Shown here: in pieces, positions 63,931-64,000 of the stretch | Layout: the number at the start of each line of letters is the position of its first letter | Numbering within the stretch: the first letter of the stretch is position 1 | Program-made: the position numbers and the translations under genes | The notes under the pieces: model-generated | What the model saw: only the letters and a program-made list of their open reading frames with translations | Database searches by the model: none | What the model was told of the DNA's origin: nothing | Origin: Lachnospiraceae bacterium | GTDB taxonomy: Bacteria > Bacillota > Clostridia > Lachnospirales > Lachnospiraceae | Assembly (NCBI GenBank): GCA_029225065.1 | Contig: JAQXVT010000035.1 | Location: 1 to 64,000, forward strand | Length of the DNA: 64,000 bases | Direction of reading: 5' to 3'

Positions 63931-64000
63931 TTGAAAAAAGCAAAAAAATTACTGTATTCCCAGAAAATAGCACCTTACGTATTCGTACTTCCGTTCGTGC
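63931..64000 (+). CDS. Sugar ABC transporter permease, 3' end cut by window
   Basis: Only 23 codons are visible. The start is TTG 63931, 9 bases after AAAGGAGG. The visible residues (MKKAKKLLYSQKIAPYVFVL) match the cytoplasmic start of MalF/UgpA-type permeases, where the first membrane helix begins. It should pair with a second permease beyond the window. Confidence 0.8.
   Translation, partial: MKKAKKLLYSQKIAPYVFVLPFV

Overview
The window looks like chromosomal DNA of a Gram-positive, gut-type member of the Clostridia, most likely Lachnospiraceae. The reasons are moderate GC, AAGGAGG-type ribosome binding sites with frequent TTG and GTG starts, sigma-A promoters of the TTGACA-N17-TATAAT type, HemZ, a PotC-PotD fusion, a tandem glycine riboswitch and an apt-relA-hydrolase-hemZ block. 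No phage genes, transposases, integrases or CRISPR arrays were seen. Species cannot be fixed from sequence alone.

Layout. 1-3140: tail of an unrecognised gene, the peptide transporter CstA and a DUF1700-type membrane protein. 3415-9317: apt, bifunctional RelA/SpoT, a metallo-hydrolase, hemZ and an HD-GYP-like protein, closely packed and co-directional. 9309-10610: a convergent DUF1294-fusion membrane protein. 10950-17894: an ABC efflux-type cluster (adaptor, ATPase, giant second adaptor, FtsX/MacB permease). 18107-19949: rpsB-tsf behind a strong promoter and a structured leader. 20222-24447: a diguanylate cyclase, a truncated LURP-one-like gene and a hybrid histidine kinase. 24755-26478: glycine riboswitch and amino-acid:cation symporter. 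26825-30415: an HD-like/histidine kinase/receiver fusion. 30629-35637: XRE-cupin regulator and polyamine transporter potA-potB-potCD. 35777-40848: HAD phosphatase, then leftward aspS, putP-type symporter and a TetR regulator. 41169-48050: a D,D-carboxypeptidase, a small alarmone synthetase, a small unknown protein, a VWA-like protein, a dead acetyltransferase and a MoxR-type AAA ATPase. 48281-50332: ABC-F protein and tRNA-Gly. 50707-53305: a leftward orphan MotA/MotB-like (ZorAB-like) stator pair. 53600-58386: a beta-lactamase-fold hydrolase, L-lactate dehydrogenase, an ACT protein and malic enzyme. 58612-64000: a carbohydrate locus with two paralogous ArsR-type regulators around a GH43 enzyme, then a sugar ABC transporter cut off by the window end.

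Themes. Signalling by nucleotide second messengers and phosphorelay is prominent: long RSH, small alarmone synthetase, GGDEF, HD-GYP-like domains and two hybrid kinases. Fermentative carbon flow is represented by lactate dehydrogenase, malic enzyme and sugar uptake.

Most unusual points. (1) The second efflux adaptor carries an insertion of about 700 residues at the tip of its alpha-hairpin, holding a Thr/Glu 36-bp repeat tract, an InlB-like repeat and helical surface-protein repeats. (2) A MotA/MotB-like pair stands alone, without flagellar or Zorya effector genes. (3) A modular family of dispersed intergenic hairpin repeats, plus a separate 95-bp palindromic MITE-like element, occupies many intergenic gaps. 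(4) Two ArsR paralogues with an extra C-terminal beta-rich domain bracket the GH43 gene.
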